Of a stretch of DNA of 64,000 nt, positions 7,470 to 16,263 are shown piece after piece. This DNA comes from Chryseobacterium sp. G0186 (GTDB lineage Bacteria > Bacteroidota > Bacteroidia > Flavobacteriales > Weeksellaceae): positions 3,286,001 to 3,350,000 of the forward strand of contig NZ_CP033918.1 in the NCBI RefSeq assembly GCF_003815675.1, in the 5' to 3' direction. The notes beneath the pieces were generated by a model. It ran no database searches. It saw nothing but the letters and a program-made list of their open reading frames with translations, and was not told the origin of the DNA. The position numbers and the translations under genes are program-made. Each line of letters begins with the position of its first letter. The first letter of the stretch is position 1.

Positions 7470-9632
7470 TTATAGATTGGAATTTATATCATCATTTCCT
7501 ATTTCTTCATTTTCTTCTCCCTCTTTTATATTTAGACCATGTTTGTTAATAAATTCTACAGTTTTGGTATCAATAATATTATAAATTTCAGGATCTTCAA
7601 TATTTAAAGATTCGATAGTTTCTTTTTTAAACTTATCGATCTCTATTTTAAGTTCCCAATTTTGAATATCTTTAGAAGATAAATTGATAAGTTTATCCAT
7701 AATTCGAGCACCAAGTGATAATGTTTTTTCACTAAATGTAGCCACTGAATGAACCAATGAAAGCAATTTTGATTCACTCATTGGTTTGGAAAGCTCTGAA
7801 ATTTCAATAAATTTAATTGGATTAGTAATCCAACCTTTAAAGTGGTCTGTTTTAGAAAAACTGATTAAAGATTTATCATTAGATAAAATTACCCATACTT
7901 GACCTTCCTTTACAATTCTATCATTAGTAGATTTAAGAGTATAAATATCATTTCTAAATAAATGAAATTTCTTTGAAATTCCCATTTCTTCTAAAGTTTC
8001 TCTAAAAAACAAATCAGTATCTTCAATTTCATTATCAGTATAGTGTGGAACATCAATAAATTCTATACCATTAGATGTTAATAAAGATTGAATATCTGTC
8101 ATAATACTTCTGACCCAAACTTTAACATCATCTCTTTCAAATTTAATTGCGGAACTAAATGTTCCTAAATATTCTGCAATAGTATCAGGCATAACGATAC
8201 CTTTATTTTTTAAATGGAAATAATTAGAGATAAAAGCATTATTTGAAAATTCCAATTCTTTAGCTTGCTCTTCAAATCCTATATACTTTCTTGCAGTTAA
8301 TAAATGTCCCGCACATTCGTTTATATAGTAGTAAGGCATATATAAAAGAGAATCGAGACTTTTAGCTTGGTTAATACTTTTGATTGAACTTTTAAAAAAT
8401 CGATTTGTGTTTCCATTATAAAGTATTGAGCAAATATATGGTAAGGCAACCGAAGGTTCTACTATTATATTTACATCAGACCATCTACTAGCGCCAATGG
8501 CTTTTGCTGAAGCTATAGGATTATTACCATCTAGTGATACATAAACTGAAGCTCTTGCAATTTTATTTATTAAAGGATGTGTGGAAGCCATATCAAGCAA
8601 CTCTGTCACTATTTCATCTAAAAGTGGATTTTCAATTTTTTTGTCTTTCAGTAAATAGTTTTTTAATTTGGTTGTTCCATTTTCTGAAATATTATAAAAA
8701 TTATTATTTACAATTGAAACATTAATTTCTTTTAAATTTTCTAATTGATTATAGATGTATGAATTTGCAATCCATAATGATATTTTTTTAGAATCATCCG
8801 ACGTCCAAGGGATCTTATATTTATCTTGTAATAAATCTGTTTGTGCTGAAGATAAATTATTTAATTCAATTTCATATAAGCTTTGACGATTATTTAAATC
8901 TTTATATGATTGTTCGGTTAAGCTAATTAAATTATTTTCATCTTTTTTAATTAAAGCTTTTCCAAATAAACCTCCAATTCTTTTTTTAATAAATTCGTGT
9001 TTTTCGTCATCTAAATTCAGGAATGAAAGTACATACGTAATTAACTCATCTTCTGTTAAATCTCTATTAAAAAGGCTGAATAAAATAGTGTCTTCATAAA
9101 CACTGAATTTTAATCTATTTGTATCCGATGAAAAAACGCTATAACTATGTAAAGCCTTTTCTTTTATATCAACAATATTTCCGTGTTGTCTGGGTAATGG
9201 ATAATCAACGGATTCTAAAAATTTATTTAATTTTCCATCATTGATAATTAATCCAGAAATAACTTTAGGAGACAAGCAAACCGCATTAATTTTCAATTCT
9301 TTTGATATGTTTGCCTCAATTAATCTCTGATCGATTTCTGATAAATTGTATGTTGTCAAAAAATAAAATTTTTCAATGCCGAGATTATGAATGGATTTTT
9401 CAGCATCTTTATATGCTTTGTTTTTAATGTCCGTTTTTTGGGTAGTAATTTGATATGCAACTTTTTCACGCTCACCATCTCTAAAAGTTATCATATCTGT
9501 TCCTCCGTCATAGGAACCATCAATGTTTATAGCGTTTAAACCAAATACTTCATTTAGAACTAAATTACAAGCTTTGTCAAAATAAGATTTTCCTAAATTA
9601 GAAATATGATTTGTTAAAGTTTCTATATCCAT
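7470..9632 (-). CDS. Restriction-endonuclease-like N-terminus fused to a large unknown region (candidate defence protein)
   Basis: 720 residues. The first about 110 residues look like an Mrr-type PD-(D/E)xK fold: a helix (FDKACNLVLNEVFGL), then DGSYDGGTDM, then a strand VAYQITTQKTD, with Q where Lys is usual. The remaining 600 residues are acidic to neutral and I recognise no domain. No signal peptide. Base composition is visibly more AT-rich than the housekeeping genes on either side, and a decayed serine recombinase sits just upstream, so it is probably acquired. The single-gene layout and nuclease-like start suggest an anti-phage or anti-plasmid role, but that is inference. Confidence 0.6.
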   Translation of the reverse strand: MDIETLTNHISNLGKSYFDKACNLVLNEVFGLNAINIDGSYDGGTDMITFRDGEREKVAYQITTQKTDIKNKAYKDAEKSIHNLGIEKFYFLTTYNLSEIDQRLIEANISKELKINAVCLSPKVISGLIINDGKLNKFLESVDYPLPRQHGNIVDIKEKALHSYSVFSSDTNRLKFSVYEDTILFSLFNRDLTEDELITYVLSFLNLDDEKHEFIKKRIGGLFGKALIKKDENNLISLTEQSYKDLNNRQSLYEIELNNLSSAQTDLLQDKYKIPWTSDDSKKISLWIANSYIYNQLENLKEINVSIVNNNFYNISENGTTKLKNYLLKDKKIENPLLDEIVTELLDMASTHPLINKIARASVYVSLDGNNPIASAKAIGASRWSDVNIIVEPSVALPYICSILYNGNTNRFFKSSIKSINQAKSLDSLLYMPYYYINECAGHLLTARKYIGFEEQAKELEFSNNAFISNYFHLKNKGIVMPDTIAEYLGTFSSAIKFERDDVKVWVRSIMTDIQSLLTSNGIEFIDVPHYTDNEIEDTDLFFRETLEEMGISKKFHLFRNDIYTLKSTNDRIVKEGQVWVILSNDKSLISFSKTDHFKGWITNPIKFIEISELSKPMSESKLLSLVHSVATFSEKTLSLGARIMDKLINLSSKDIQNWELKIEIDKFKKETIESLNIEDPEIYNIIDTKTVEFINKHGLNIKEGEENEEIGNDDINSNL

Positions 9633-9721
9633 TATTTGCCATTTAATTATAAGTAAATATTAATTTTTTGTAGAAAATATTGTGAATATTAAGTTTTTCA
9701 AATATCTTAAAGACCTTGACT

Positions 9722-10080
9722 TTTTATTTTTTTAATTGCCATCTTCTTTATTTCTTCATTTTTTTGGTTATCAAGAATCTTAGCATATTAGTAAAATGTC
9801 GCCCTAGTCAATCCCAACGGTTTATAAATTTCTTTCGGAGCTTTTGTTGGCCCCTTATAAACAGATCGCATAATTAAAAACTTAGAAATTGTTTCTTTCT
9901 TATATCCCTTTGGTCTCGCTCCAGTTCTTCCTCTAGCTCTTGCAGACTGTAACCTGTAAACCAGCATCGGTTCTTTCTCTTATTAATTCTCTCTCATATT
10001 CCGCTAAGGAAGCCATGAGATTCAAAAATAAGCGTCCATTAATAATAGAAGCAACTACACCATCCACAAGACCTTTTTAA
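9722..10080 (-). pseudogene. Decayed serine recombinase (resolvase/invertase)
   Basis: Reading the minus strand from about 10080 gives GRLFLNLMASLAEYERELIR, the helix linking the catalytic and DNA-binding domains of serine resolvases. A frame change near 9945 then gives ARARGRTGARPKGYKKE and an HTH tail ending LGLTRATFY. There is a stop in the first frame, at least one frameshift, and the catalytic N-terminal half is missing. It marks a former mobile-element boundary next to the 720-residue gene. Confidence 0.75.
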
Positions 10081-10171
10081 TTGTACCCCTCCAAATAAAA
10101 AAATCTGTGTCTGTGCTTATTGGTAACATCTTCCGAACTTTACTGTAGGATAAAATACATAATAACATCAC

Positions 10172-11041
10172 ATGAAAATCACAATAGTAGGCTATAAAAA
10201 AGAGGAAAGGTTTTCTCAGGGAGTGGCGAATGATGAAGATACGGAACTAATTAATTTTCTGATCAGCAAAAGATTGGATGTTGTTCCCACCATCTGGAAT
10301 GATAACAATATAGACTGGAGGAACTTTGATGTGGCGGTGATCAAATCTCCATGGGATTATCATAATCACCTGAGTGAGTTTTTAAACTGGTTGGATCATA
10401 TTGAAAGTCTGGGGGTTAAAGTGTTAAACCCTGTCGAAATCATTAAGTGGAACTCTGATAAACACTATCTGAAAGATATTGCTGAAAAAGGACTTCCGGT
10501 AATTCCCTCGGAATATATGGAGAAAGGATCATCTTTTGATAGTCATTTCTTTGATCTTTTTGAGGCTGATAAGTTGGTGGTAAAGCCTTGTGTGAGCGCA
10601 GGGGCTCAAAATACAATCACGGTCAGTAGGACAAATTTTGAGGAACGGTCATTAGAAATTAATGAACTTTTGAAAGAACAGGATTATATGGTGCAGCCTT
10701 TTGCAGAGGAGATTAAAAATGGCGAATGGTCATTTCTTTTTTTCAATGGAAAGTACAGCCACTGTTCCTTAAAAACGCCTAAACAGGGAGACTTTAGAGT
10801 GCAACATTATCATGGAGGAAGCATCAGTTATCCTACACCGGATCCGGTGCATATAGAACAGGCGGGAAGCTATTTAAAAAGTCTGCCACAATCCACTTTA
10901 TATGCAAGGGTAGATGGGGTGATAATCAATCAATCATTTTATTTAATGGAACTGGAGCTGATTGAGCCTTATTTGTTCCTGAATGGAGATATTAACCTGC
11001 TGGAAAACTATTACCAGGGCTTGGTTGCCTTGATTTCATAA
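10172..11041 (+). CDS. ATP-grasp family ligase-like protein
   Basis: 289 residues. The nucleotide-binding ATP-grasp layout is visible: LVVKPCVSAGAQNTITV (lysine strand), YMVQPFAEEIKNGEWSFLFF, then LYARVDGVIINQSFYLMELE with LIEPYLF near the end. This is the RimK/glutathione-synthetase-like group. Such enzymes join a carboxylate to an amine using ATP; the substrate here is unknown. Monocistronic, closed by a strong hairpin. Confidence 0.75.
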   Translation: MKITIVGYKKEERFSQGVANDEDTELINFLISKRLDVVPTIWNDNNIDWRNFDVAVIKSPWDYHNHLSEFLNWLDHIESLGVKVLNPVEIIKWNSDKHYLKDIAEKGLPVIPSEYMEKGSSFDSHFFDLFEADKLVVKPCVSAGAQNTITVSRTNFEERSLEINELLKEQDYMVQPFAEEIKNGEWSFLFFNGKYSHCSLKTPKQGDFRVQHYHGGSISYPTPDPVHIEQAGSYLKSLPQSTLYARVDGVIINQSFYLMELELIEPYLFLNGDINLLENYYQGLVALIS

Positions 11042-11042
11042 A

Positions 11043-11075
11043 AACATGAGCGGCAAATTTTTTGCCGCTCATGTT
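11043..11075 (+). terminator. Terminator after the ATP-grasp gene
   Basis: Perfect 15-bp stem (AACATGAGCGGCAAA and its complement) with a 3-nt TTT loop. Close enough to the facing usp gene to act in both directions. Confidence 0.75.
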
Positions 11076-11151
11076 AAACAAGATTAAGTGTAAAATTTAG
11101 CCTTCAAAGGCAAAAAGGATAATTCAAATGTTTACAGATTTTTATTGATCC

Positions 11152-11976
11152 TTAATCTATGTTTAGGGGGATTGATAGTAAAGGCACTTTATTTTTATAA
11201 GCCATCATGGCTGTTTTACTCCGATGAAAAAGAGATTCCACGAGATTATACCGGTAAGGGATCATGGTGAGAAGATCAGCATTGGTTAATTTGACCTCCT
11301 CTTCAATGGCTTTGATGATTTCGATGGATTGGATCATTTTAAAACTGTACTTAATGTCATCCATGTTATATCCGGAATTTAAGTCAATATCTTCAATGAC
11401 TTCCGTAAAATCCTCCAGGCTTTCACTTACATTGAATACCTCAATTTCAGAACTGAACTCATTGATGAAGTAATAAATATCATTCATGGCAGACCAGGTC
11501 ATGGATTTGTGGGTATCATAGGCAAACAGAATTTTTCTGATTCCTGTGTACTCTATATGTCCGGGAACAATCAATATCGGGTTTTTGATCTTGTGAATGG
11601 CTTTTGTTACAATATTTCCCATAAGCCTTTGCTCAAGGGTTTTTTCTGCCATACCCATCACAATAAAGTCACACTTTGTGGCCTGTATACAATGATTCAG
11701 CTCCTCAATGAAGTTTCCGGAAGCCAGATAATATTCCGTTTCTATACCATATAATCTACTGATATCATTAGCCTTATCCGCTAACTTTCCTTGGTTTTTA
11801 AGCGTTTGTTCATAAAAGAAATCAGCAGAAACCTGTGCATTCAGAGCGTGAATAGAAATACTCTGTAGATTGAATAGGACGATCTTATATTGGTTTTCCT
11901 TAGCCATAGAGGCCGCATAATGAGTGGCATTTTCAGCTTCCATGGAAAAATCTGTGCAGACAATTATTGTTTTCAT
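11152..11976 (-). CDS. Tandem universal stress protein (UspA family)
   Basis: 274 residues with two Usp domains. The first (1-145) opens KTIIVCTDFSMEAENATHYA and has IVMGMAEKT...GNIVTKAIHKIKNPILIVPG, with the G-x9-G-[S/T]-like ATP loop partly preserved. The second (about 150-274) is degenerate, with the loop lost. Family members are cytosolic stress proteins; this two-domain form is common in Bacteroidota. Monocistronic and convergent with the ATP-grasp gene. Confidence 0.85.
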   Translation of the reverse strand: MKTIIVCTDFSMEAENATHYAASMAKENQYKIVLFNLQSISIHALNAQVSADFFYEQTLKNQGKLADKANDISRLYGIETEYYLASGNFIEELNHCIQATKCDFIVMGMAEKTLEQRLMGNIVTKAIHKIKNPILIVPGHIEYTGIRKILFAYDTHKSMTWSAMNDIYYFINEFSSEIEVFNVSESLEDFTEVIEDIDLNSGYNMDDIKYSFKMIQSIEIIKAIEEEVKLTNADLLTMIPYRYNLVESLFHRSKTAMMAYKNKVPLLSIPLNID

Positions 11977-12057
11977 TGTACAGGATTTGATATTGCAAAA
12001 CTAGGCAGGAAGTCGTTCTCTTGTCTTAAAAATAAGGTGACATTGCATAAAATGATG

Positions 12058-12087
12058 ATGAAATGTATTTTTCAGGTGATGAAGCGT
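12058..12087 (+). promoter_or_regulatory. Candidate LytTR-type direct repeat upstream of the LytS/LytTR genes
   Basis: ATGAAATGT (12058-12066) and ATGAAGCGT (12079-12087) match at 7 of 9 positions and start exactly 21 bp apart. The second is one base from GTGAAGCGT, the complement of the ACGCTTCAC sites before the RND operon. Weak alone; the spacing makes it worth listing. Confidence 0.35.
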
Positions 12088-12205
12088 TGCTTTCCATTTG
12101 AACCTTTCTATTTTACGTTTCAGCCACCGTTTTGGCGGTCTCGTCTAAAATAGGGCAGACCATTCTAAAATCTATTTCTATATTTACACTCACAAAGTCC
12201 CGGAT

Positions 12206-13324
12206 ATGAATAGGATTTCTACCCTCAGAAAAAATATAGTACGGAATAAAAAGATCCTTTCCGCAATGAAAAGGAGACTGGTTATCTGGGCGGTAGCTGT
12301 GGTTACCTTCTACCTGTTTTCCTATTTGATAGACCCTTTTGACCCTGCATGGCAGATCTACCTGCGGGAACCATGGCAGCTGATCCTGGAAGATATGTTG
12401 TGGGTACTTCTGTTTTCCATCATTATTTCAGAGGTCAGTATACTTATTGATATTATGCTCAATAAGCTGCTTCCCTGGAAAAACAGGACCATAAAGAGAT
12501 TATTGATCCAGTGTATTCTTCAGATTACCGGAAGCGTTTTAATTGTTGTGGTCATCAATACCATTGTAGACTGTACCTCGGTAAACCTGCCTGAAATGGA
12601 TTCCCGAAAAGAGTTTACCTTACTGGGACAATGGATTGCAACAAATATTGTTATATCATTGATTATTAGTGCATTTAATACCGTGGATTACCTGCTCCAG
12701 AACTGGAAAAAAACAGCCGTGGAAGCTGCCCAACATAAGTTGAGAGCCTCAAAGCATAAACAGGCCGCAATGGCCGCTGAATTACAGGCACTTAAGCTGC
12801 AGATAGACCCGCATTTTATTTTTAATAATCTCAGCGTGCTCTCTGAACTTATTCTGGAAGATCAGCAGTTGGGCTATGAATATTCAGAAAAATTTGCAAG
12901 AGTATACCGGTATTTATTGGTCAATTCAAAGAAAGATATCATTGCGGTAGAAGAAGAGCTTAAATTTTTAGATTCCTATATCTTTTTGATTGAAAATAGA
13001 ATAGGAGAGGGAGTAATATTTAAAATAGATATTCAGGAAGAATACAGATCTATGTATACGCTTCCCTTATCTCTGCAGTTATTGGTTGAGAATGCCATAA
13101 AACATAACCAGACCTCCAAGGCCAATCCACTGGAGATTCATGTATATACCAACGCTACAGGAGAGCTGGTGGTTTCCAATACATTTTTACCATTGATTAA
13201 TAAGCCGGATTCCTCAGGAGTTGGGCTTACCAATATCATCACAAGATATGAGATCCTTGGCTATGCAAAACCGATAATAGAAAAAACCGAAGATAAATTT
13301 ATTGTAAAACTTCCATTGATATGA
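12206..13324 (+). CDS. LytS-type sensor histidine kinase
   Basis: 372 residues. About four membrane spans fill residues 25-165, followed by a coiled coil and the LytS-family histidine-box ALKLQIDPHFIFNNLSVL (His near residue 206). The ATPase N-box is QLLVENAIKHNQ, and a glycine-bearing loop SGVGLTNI follows. No separate sensor domain, so the signal probably acts through the membrane part. The stop overlaps the start of the response regulator by 4 nt (ATGA), so the two are one unit. Confidence 0.88.
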   Translation: MNRISTLRKNIVRNKKILSAMKRRLVIWAVAVVTFYLFSYLIDPFDPAWQIYLREPWQLILEDMLWVLLFSIIISEVSILIDIMLNKLLPWKNRTIKRLLIQCILQITGSVLIVVVINTIVDCTSVNLPEMDSRKEFTLLGQWIATNIVISLIISAFNTVDYLLQNWKKTAVEAAQHKLRASKHKQAAMAAELQALKLQIDPHFIFNNLSVLSELILEDQQLGYEYSEKFARVYRYLLVNSKKDIIAVEEELKFLDSYIFLIENRIGEGVIFKIDIQEEYRSMYTLPLSLQLLVENAIKHNQTSKANPLEIHVYTNATGELVVSNTFLPLINKPDSSGVGLTNIITRYEILGYAKPIIEKTEDKFIVKLPLI

Positions 13325-14085
13325 AGATTAATAAAATTTTAATAGTTGAGGATGAAAGACCCAATGCAGACATGCTGAAAAGGCTGTTGCTAAAGCTGAG
13401 GCCCCATATTGAAATCCTATCCGTAGAAGACTCCATTACTTCCACCGTCAACTGGCTGGAAAACAATGTCGTTCCGGATATCATTATGATGGATGTTAGA
13501 CTGGCAGACGGGTTAAGCTTTGAAATCTTTAATAAGCATGAAATAAAAAGTGCAGTGATATTCACCACAGCATATGATGAATATGCCGTACAGGCCTTTA
13601 AATATAACAGCATAGACTATCTTTTAAAACCCATTGATGAAGAAGAACTTGACGCTGCCCTAAAACGATATGAAACCTTTATGGAATCTGTTCCCGTAGT
13701 AGGATCTGCCATTGAGGGACTACTCAATTATATTCAACCGAAAGATTACAGAAAACGTTTTCTCATTACCCATCGTGATGGATATAAAACCGTATTGGCA
13801 GAAGATATTTTATACTTTTACACCGAATTGGGAATGAGTAAAGGCATGCTCAATACCGGAGTGGTAGAAAATATTCCCCAAACCCTGGAAGAACTTGAGA
13901 AGCAACTGGATCCTAAGTTTTTTTTTCGGGCCAACAGACAGTTTATTATCCATATTGATTCCGTAAAACAGATCTTTAATCATTTTAATGGTAAGCTTAA
14001 ACTGGAACTCAGAAAACAGCCGGAAATAGAAGTTATTGTAAGCCGTGAAAAAGCTTCCATATTCAAATCCTGGATGGATTATTAA
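13321..14085 (+). CDS. LytTR-family response regulator
   Basis: 254 residues: a receiver domain (about 1-120) with the acidic pocket VEDE, phosphoacceptor DIIMMDVRL, and the conserved Thr/Lys region (TTAYDEYAVQAF, LLKPI), then a LytTR DNA-binding domain (about 145-254, FLITHRDGYKTVLAEDILYF). LytTR domains bind 9-bp direct repeats about 21 bp apart, and such repeats lie before the adjacent RND operon and before this operon itself. It is overlapped with its cognate kinase. Confidence 0.9.
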   Translation: MKINKILIVEDERPNADMLKRLLLKLRPHIEILSVEDSITSTVNWLENNVVPDIIMMDVRLADGLSFEIFNKHEIKSAVIFTTAYDEYAVQAFKYNSIDYLLKPIDEEELDAALKRYETFMESVPVVGSAIEGLLNYIQPKDYRKRFLITHRDGYKTVLAEDILYFYTELGMSKGMLNTGVVENIPQTLEELEKQLDPKFFFRANRQFIIHIDSVKQIFNHFNGKLKLELRKQPEIEVIVSREKASIFKSWMDY

Positions 14086-14108
14086 CCTCTGATTGATATA
14101 AATAATAC

Positions 14109-14133
14109 AAAGTTGCCTCACCAGGGCAACTTT
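14109..14133 (+). terminator. Terminator of the LytS/LytTR operon
   Basis: Stem AAAGTTGCC/GGCAACTTT with a 7-nt loop, followed by a T-rich run. Confidence 0.75.
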
Positions 14134-14164
14134 TATTTTTTGCTCCCGAATGATAAAATAAATA

Positions 14165-14193
14165 ATCCCCTCATGAAAAATTCACGAGGGGAT
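14165..14193 (-). terminator. Terminator of the barrel-protein gene
   Basis: Arms ATCCCCTC/GAGGGGAT extended by TGAA/TTCA after one mismatch. On the minus strand a T-rich tail follows. Confidence 0.7.
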
Positions 14194-14219
14194 CTGATAT
14201 CAAAAGAAACCATTACAGA

Positions 14220-14810
14220 TTATAAAGGAATGGCGTAGCCTAAAGAGATGGCAAAACCTCTGTTTTTCACATCCATTCCTTTTTCATCAGAAATATTGCT
14301 CAATCCCAGGTTGTATCTTCCATCTACAATCACTTTTCCCGGGCCTGCAGGAATAGCAACTCCGGCACCCATTTGCAAGCCGAAGTCTACTGATCTGGTT
14401 TTGCCGTATGCAGCCTTGATCCTATCATTTTTTCCCATCAGGAACCCAATAGATGGACCTGCATTAACGTATACCGGCCCGAAACTGTATTTTGCCAATA
14501 CCGGAATCTCTATATAATTGAAATTATACGTTTCATTTCCGAAGTTGTTTTTGATTTTTGTTCCCTTGCTGATAAAGTTAACTTCCGGTTGTACAGAGAA
14601 GTTTTTTAAACCCGTCTGGATGTTGACTCCCAATCCGGCTTGAAATGCGACCTTGGATTTTTCACCATTCACATTTTTAATATTTTGATTGGCAATACTT
14701 AATCCGGCCTTAGGGATCAGTTCTATTCCTGATTCCTTTTTCGTAGTTGTTGTCTGAGCCTGAACTCCTAATCCCAATACAAGGGCTGTGATTGCTAAAA
14801 ACTTTTTCAT
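14220..14810 (-). CDS. PorT-like outer-membrane beta-barrel protein
   Basis: 196 residues. Signal peptide MKKFLAITALVLGLGVQAQ, then IELIPKAGLSIANQN and regularly spaced amphipathic strands ending FAISLGYAIPL. This is the same broad family as the gene at 1-589. It is divergent from the RND efflux operon; the shared intergenic stretch (14811-15115) carries three ACGCTTCAC sites. The ligand is unknown. Confidence 0.8.
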   Translation of the reverse strand: MKKFLAITALVLGLGVQAQTTTTKKESGIELIPKAGLSIANQNIKNVNGEKSKVAFQAGLGVNIQTGLKNFSVQPEVNFISKGTKIKNNFGNETYNFNYIEIPVLAKYSFGPVYVNAGPSIGFLMGKNDRIKAAYGKTRSVDFGLQMGAGVAIPAGPGKVIVDGRYNLGLSNISDEKGMDVKNRGFAISLGYAIPL

Positions 14811-14900
14811 TTGATAAAATTTTAAGTTATTGACTTGTTTTTTGATTTATTACTACTGCGAAATTATAGCGGGAAATAATTTGTATGAGCCATTTTGAAA

Positions 14901-15046
14901 GTGAAGCGTAGAAATTAAAATACCAACCGTATTTTTAAAATACTAAAGTGAAAAAGCCTCATTTTATGCGTCTAAATGGCATTAAAGTATGCTTTTCTTT
15001 TCATTTTTGGTATCAGACGCTTCACCTGCGATTAATTACGCTTCAC
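14901..15046. promoter_or_regulatory. Three ACGCTTCAC sites between the barrel gene and the RND operon
   Basis: The 9-mer occurs at 15017-15025 and 15038-15046 in direct orientation, starting exactly 21 bp apart, and inverted (GTGAAGCGT) at 14901-14909. A 9-bp direct repeat with a 12-bp spacer is the binding geometry of LytTR regulators, and a LytTR gene is the nearest regulator (13321-14085). Confidence 0.5.
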
Positions 15047-15115
15047 CAGATTTTTAGATGAATATCCCTATTATATGAATTTATTTTGCTGCTGTAAAAT
15101 TTAAAAACAAATGTT

Positions 15116-16234
15116 ATGAATTACAGAAAAGGATATCTGGTATTTTCACTTGCAACAGCAGCTATATTGTATTCCTGCGGTTCAGGAAATAGTCAGGAAG
15201 CGGCCCAGCAACAAGTGGCACTTCCTACAGACTTTATCCAGGTGAAGTCCGGAGATGCAGATATTGCTACGGGATATCCCGGAAGTATAGAGGGGCAGGA
15301 TAATGTAGAGATCAAAGCTCAGGTAACAGGATATCTGGAAGCAGTATACATAAAAGAAGGCCAATATGTGAGTAAGGGTCAGACGTTGTTCAGAATCAAT
15401 CCGTCTGTATACAATGAGCAGGTTAATACCAATCAGGCAGCATTAAAAGCGGCATTGGCAGCACAGGAAACAGCAAGACTGGAAGTGGAAAAATTAAGAC
15501 CCCTTGTAGAAGGAAAAGTTGTTTCCGATATGCAGCTAAAAACGGCTCAGGCAAGCTTTAAATCGGCATCTGCACAAGTAGCGCAGGCGCAGTCTTCATT
15601 AGGTTCATCAAAGATCAATGCCAACTTTACCTACATCAAAGCACCGGTAAGCGGATATATTGGAAGAATCCCGAATAGGGTAGGAAACCTCATCAGCCCG
15701 GCTGATCAGTCACCATTAACAACCCTTTCAAACATCAGCAGTGTGAATGTGTATTTTTCAATGAATGAAGCAGACTTTATTGCACATAGCAGAAATGCAG
15801 CTTCCGGAGGAAACTCAGAAAATGTAGAGCTTCTTTTAGCAGATGGCTCCATCTATTCATTGAAGGGAAAATTGGAAAATGCAAGCGGAAACTTCGACAG
15901 AAATACCGGGAGTATCCAAATGAAAGCCGTATTCCAAAATCCGGATAAGCTGCTTAGATCAGGAGGAACTGCCAGAGTGATGATTCACAATGCTTTGGGT
16001 GGAGTTGTTAAGCTTCCGAAAACATCTGTAAAAGACATTCAGGATAAGTTCTTTATCTATAAACTTGAGGGTAAAGATAAAGTAAAGATGACTCAGATTG
16101 AAGTATCAGGAAGTACATCTCAGGATTACTTTGTAAAGAACGGAGTGAATGCAGGAGATAAAATAGCGATCAACAGGATTGATGCCCTTACAGATGGGGC
16201 TCATGTTGTGGCTAGTGTAACTCCTACGAAATAA
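15116..16234 (+). CDS. RND efflux periplasmic adaptor (membrane-fusion lipoprotein)
   Basis: 372 residues. Signal peptide with lipobox (AAILYSCGSG), so an inner-membrane-anchored lipoprotein. Lipoyl/barrel-sandwich halves flank a helical hairpin (about 85-165; QVTGYLEAVYIKEGQYVSKGQTLFRI at the first lipoyl half), then beta-barrel and membrane-proximal domains. AcrA/MexA-like. It is first of three genes and joins the permease to the outer-membrane channel. Confidence 0.92.
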   Translation: MNYRKGYLVFSLATAAILYSCGSGNSQEAAQQQVALPTDFIQVKSGDADIATGYPGSIEGQDNVEIKAQVTGYLEAVYIKEGQYVSKGQTLFRINPSVYNEQVNTNQAALKAALAAQETARLEVEKLRPLVEGKVVSDMQLKTAQASFKSASAQVAQAQSSLGSSKINANFTYIKAPVSGYIGRIPNRVGNLISPADQSPLTTLSNISSVNVYFSMNEADFIAHSRNAASGGNSENVELLLADGSIYSLKGKLENASGNFDRNTGSIQMKAVFQNPDKLLRSGGTARVMIHNALGGVVKLPKTSVKDIQDKFFIYKLEGKDKVKMTQIEVSGSTSQDYFVKNGVNAGDKIAINRIDALTDGAHVVASVTPTK

Positions 16235-16263
16235 TTTTATAATCATTCTTAGAAAATTCAAAA

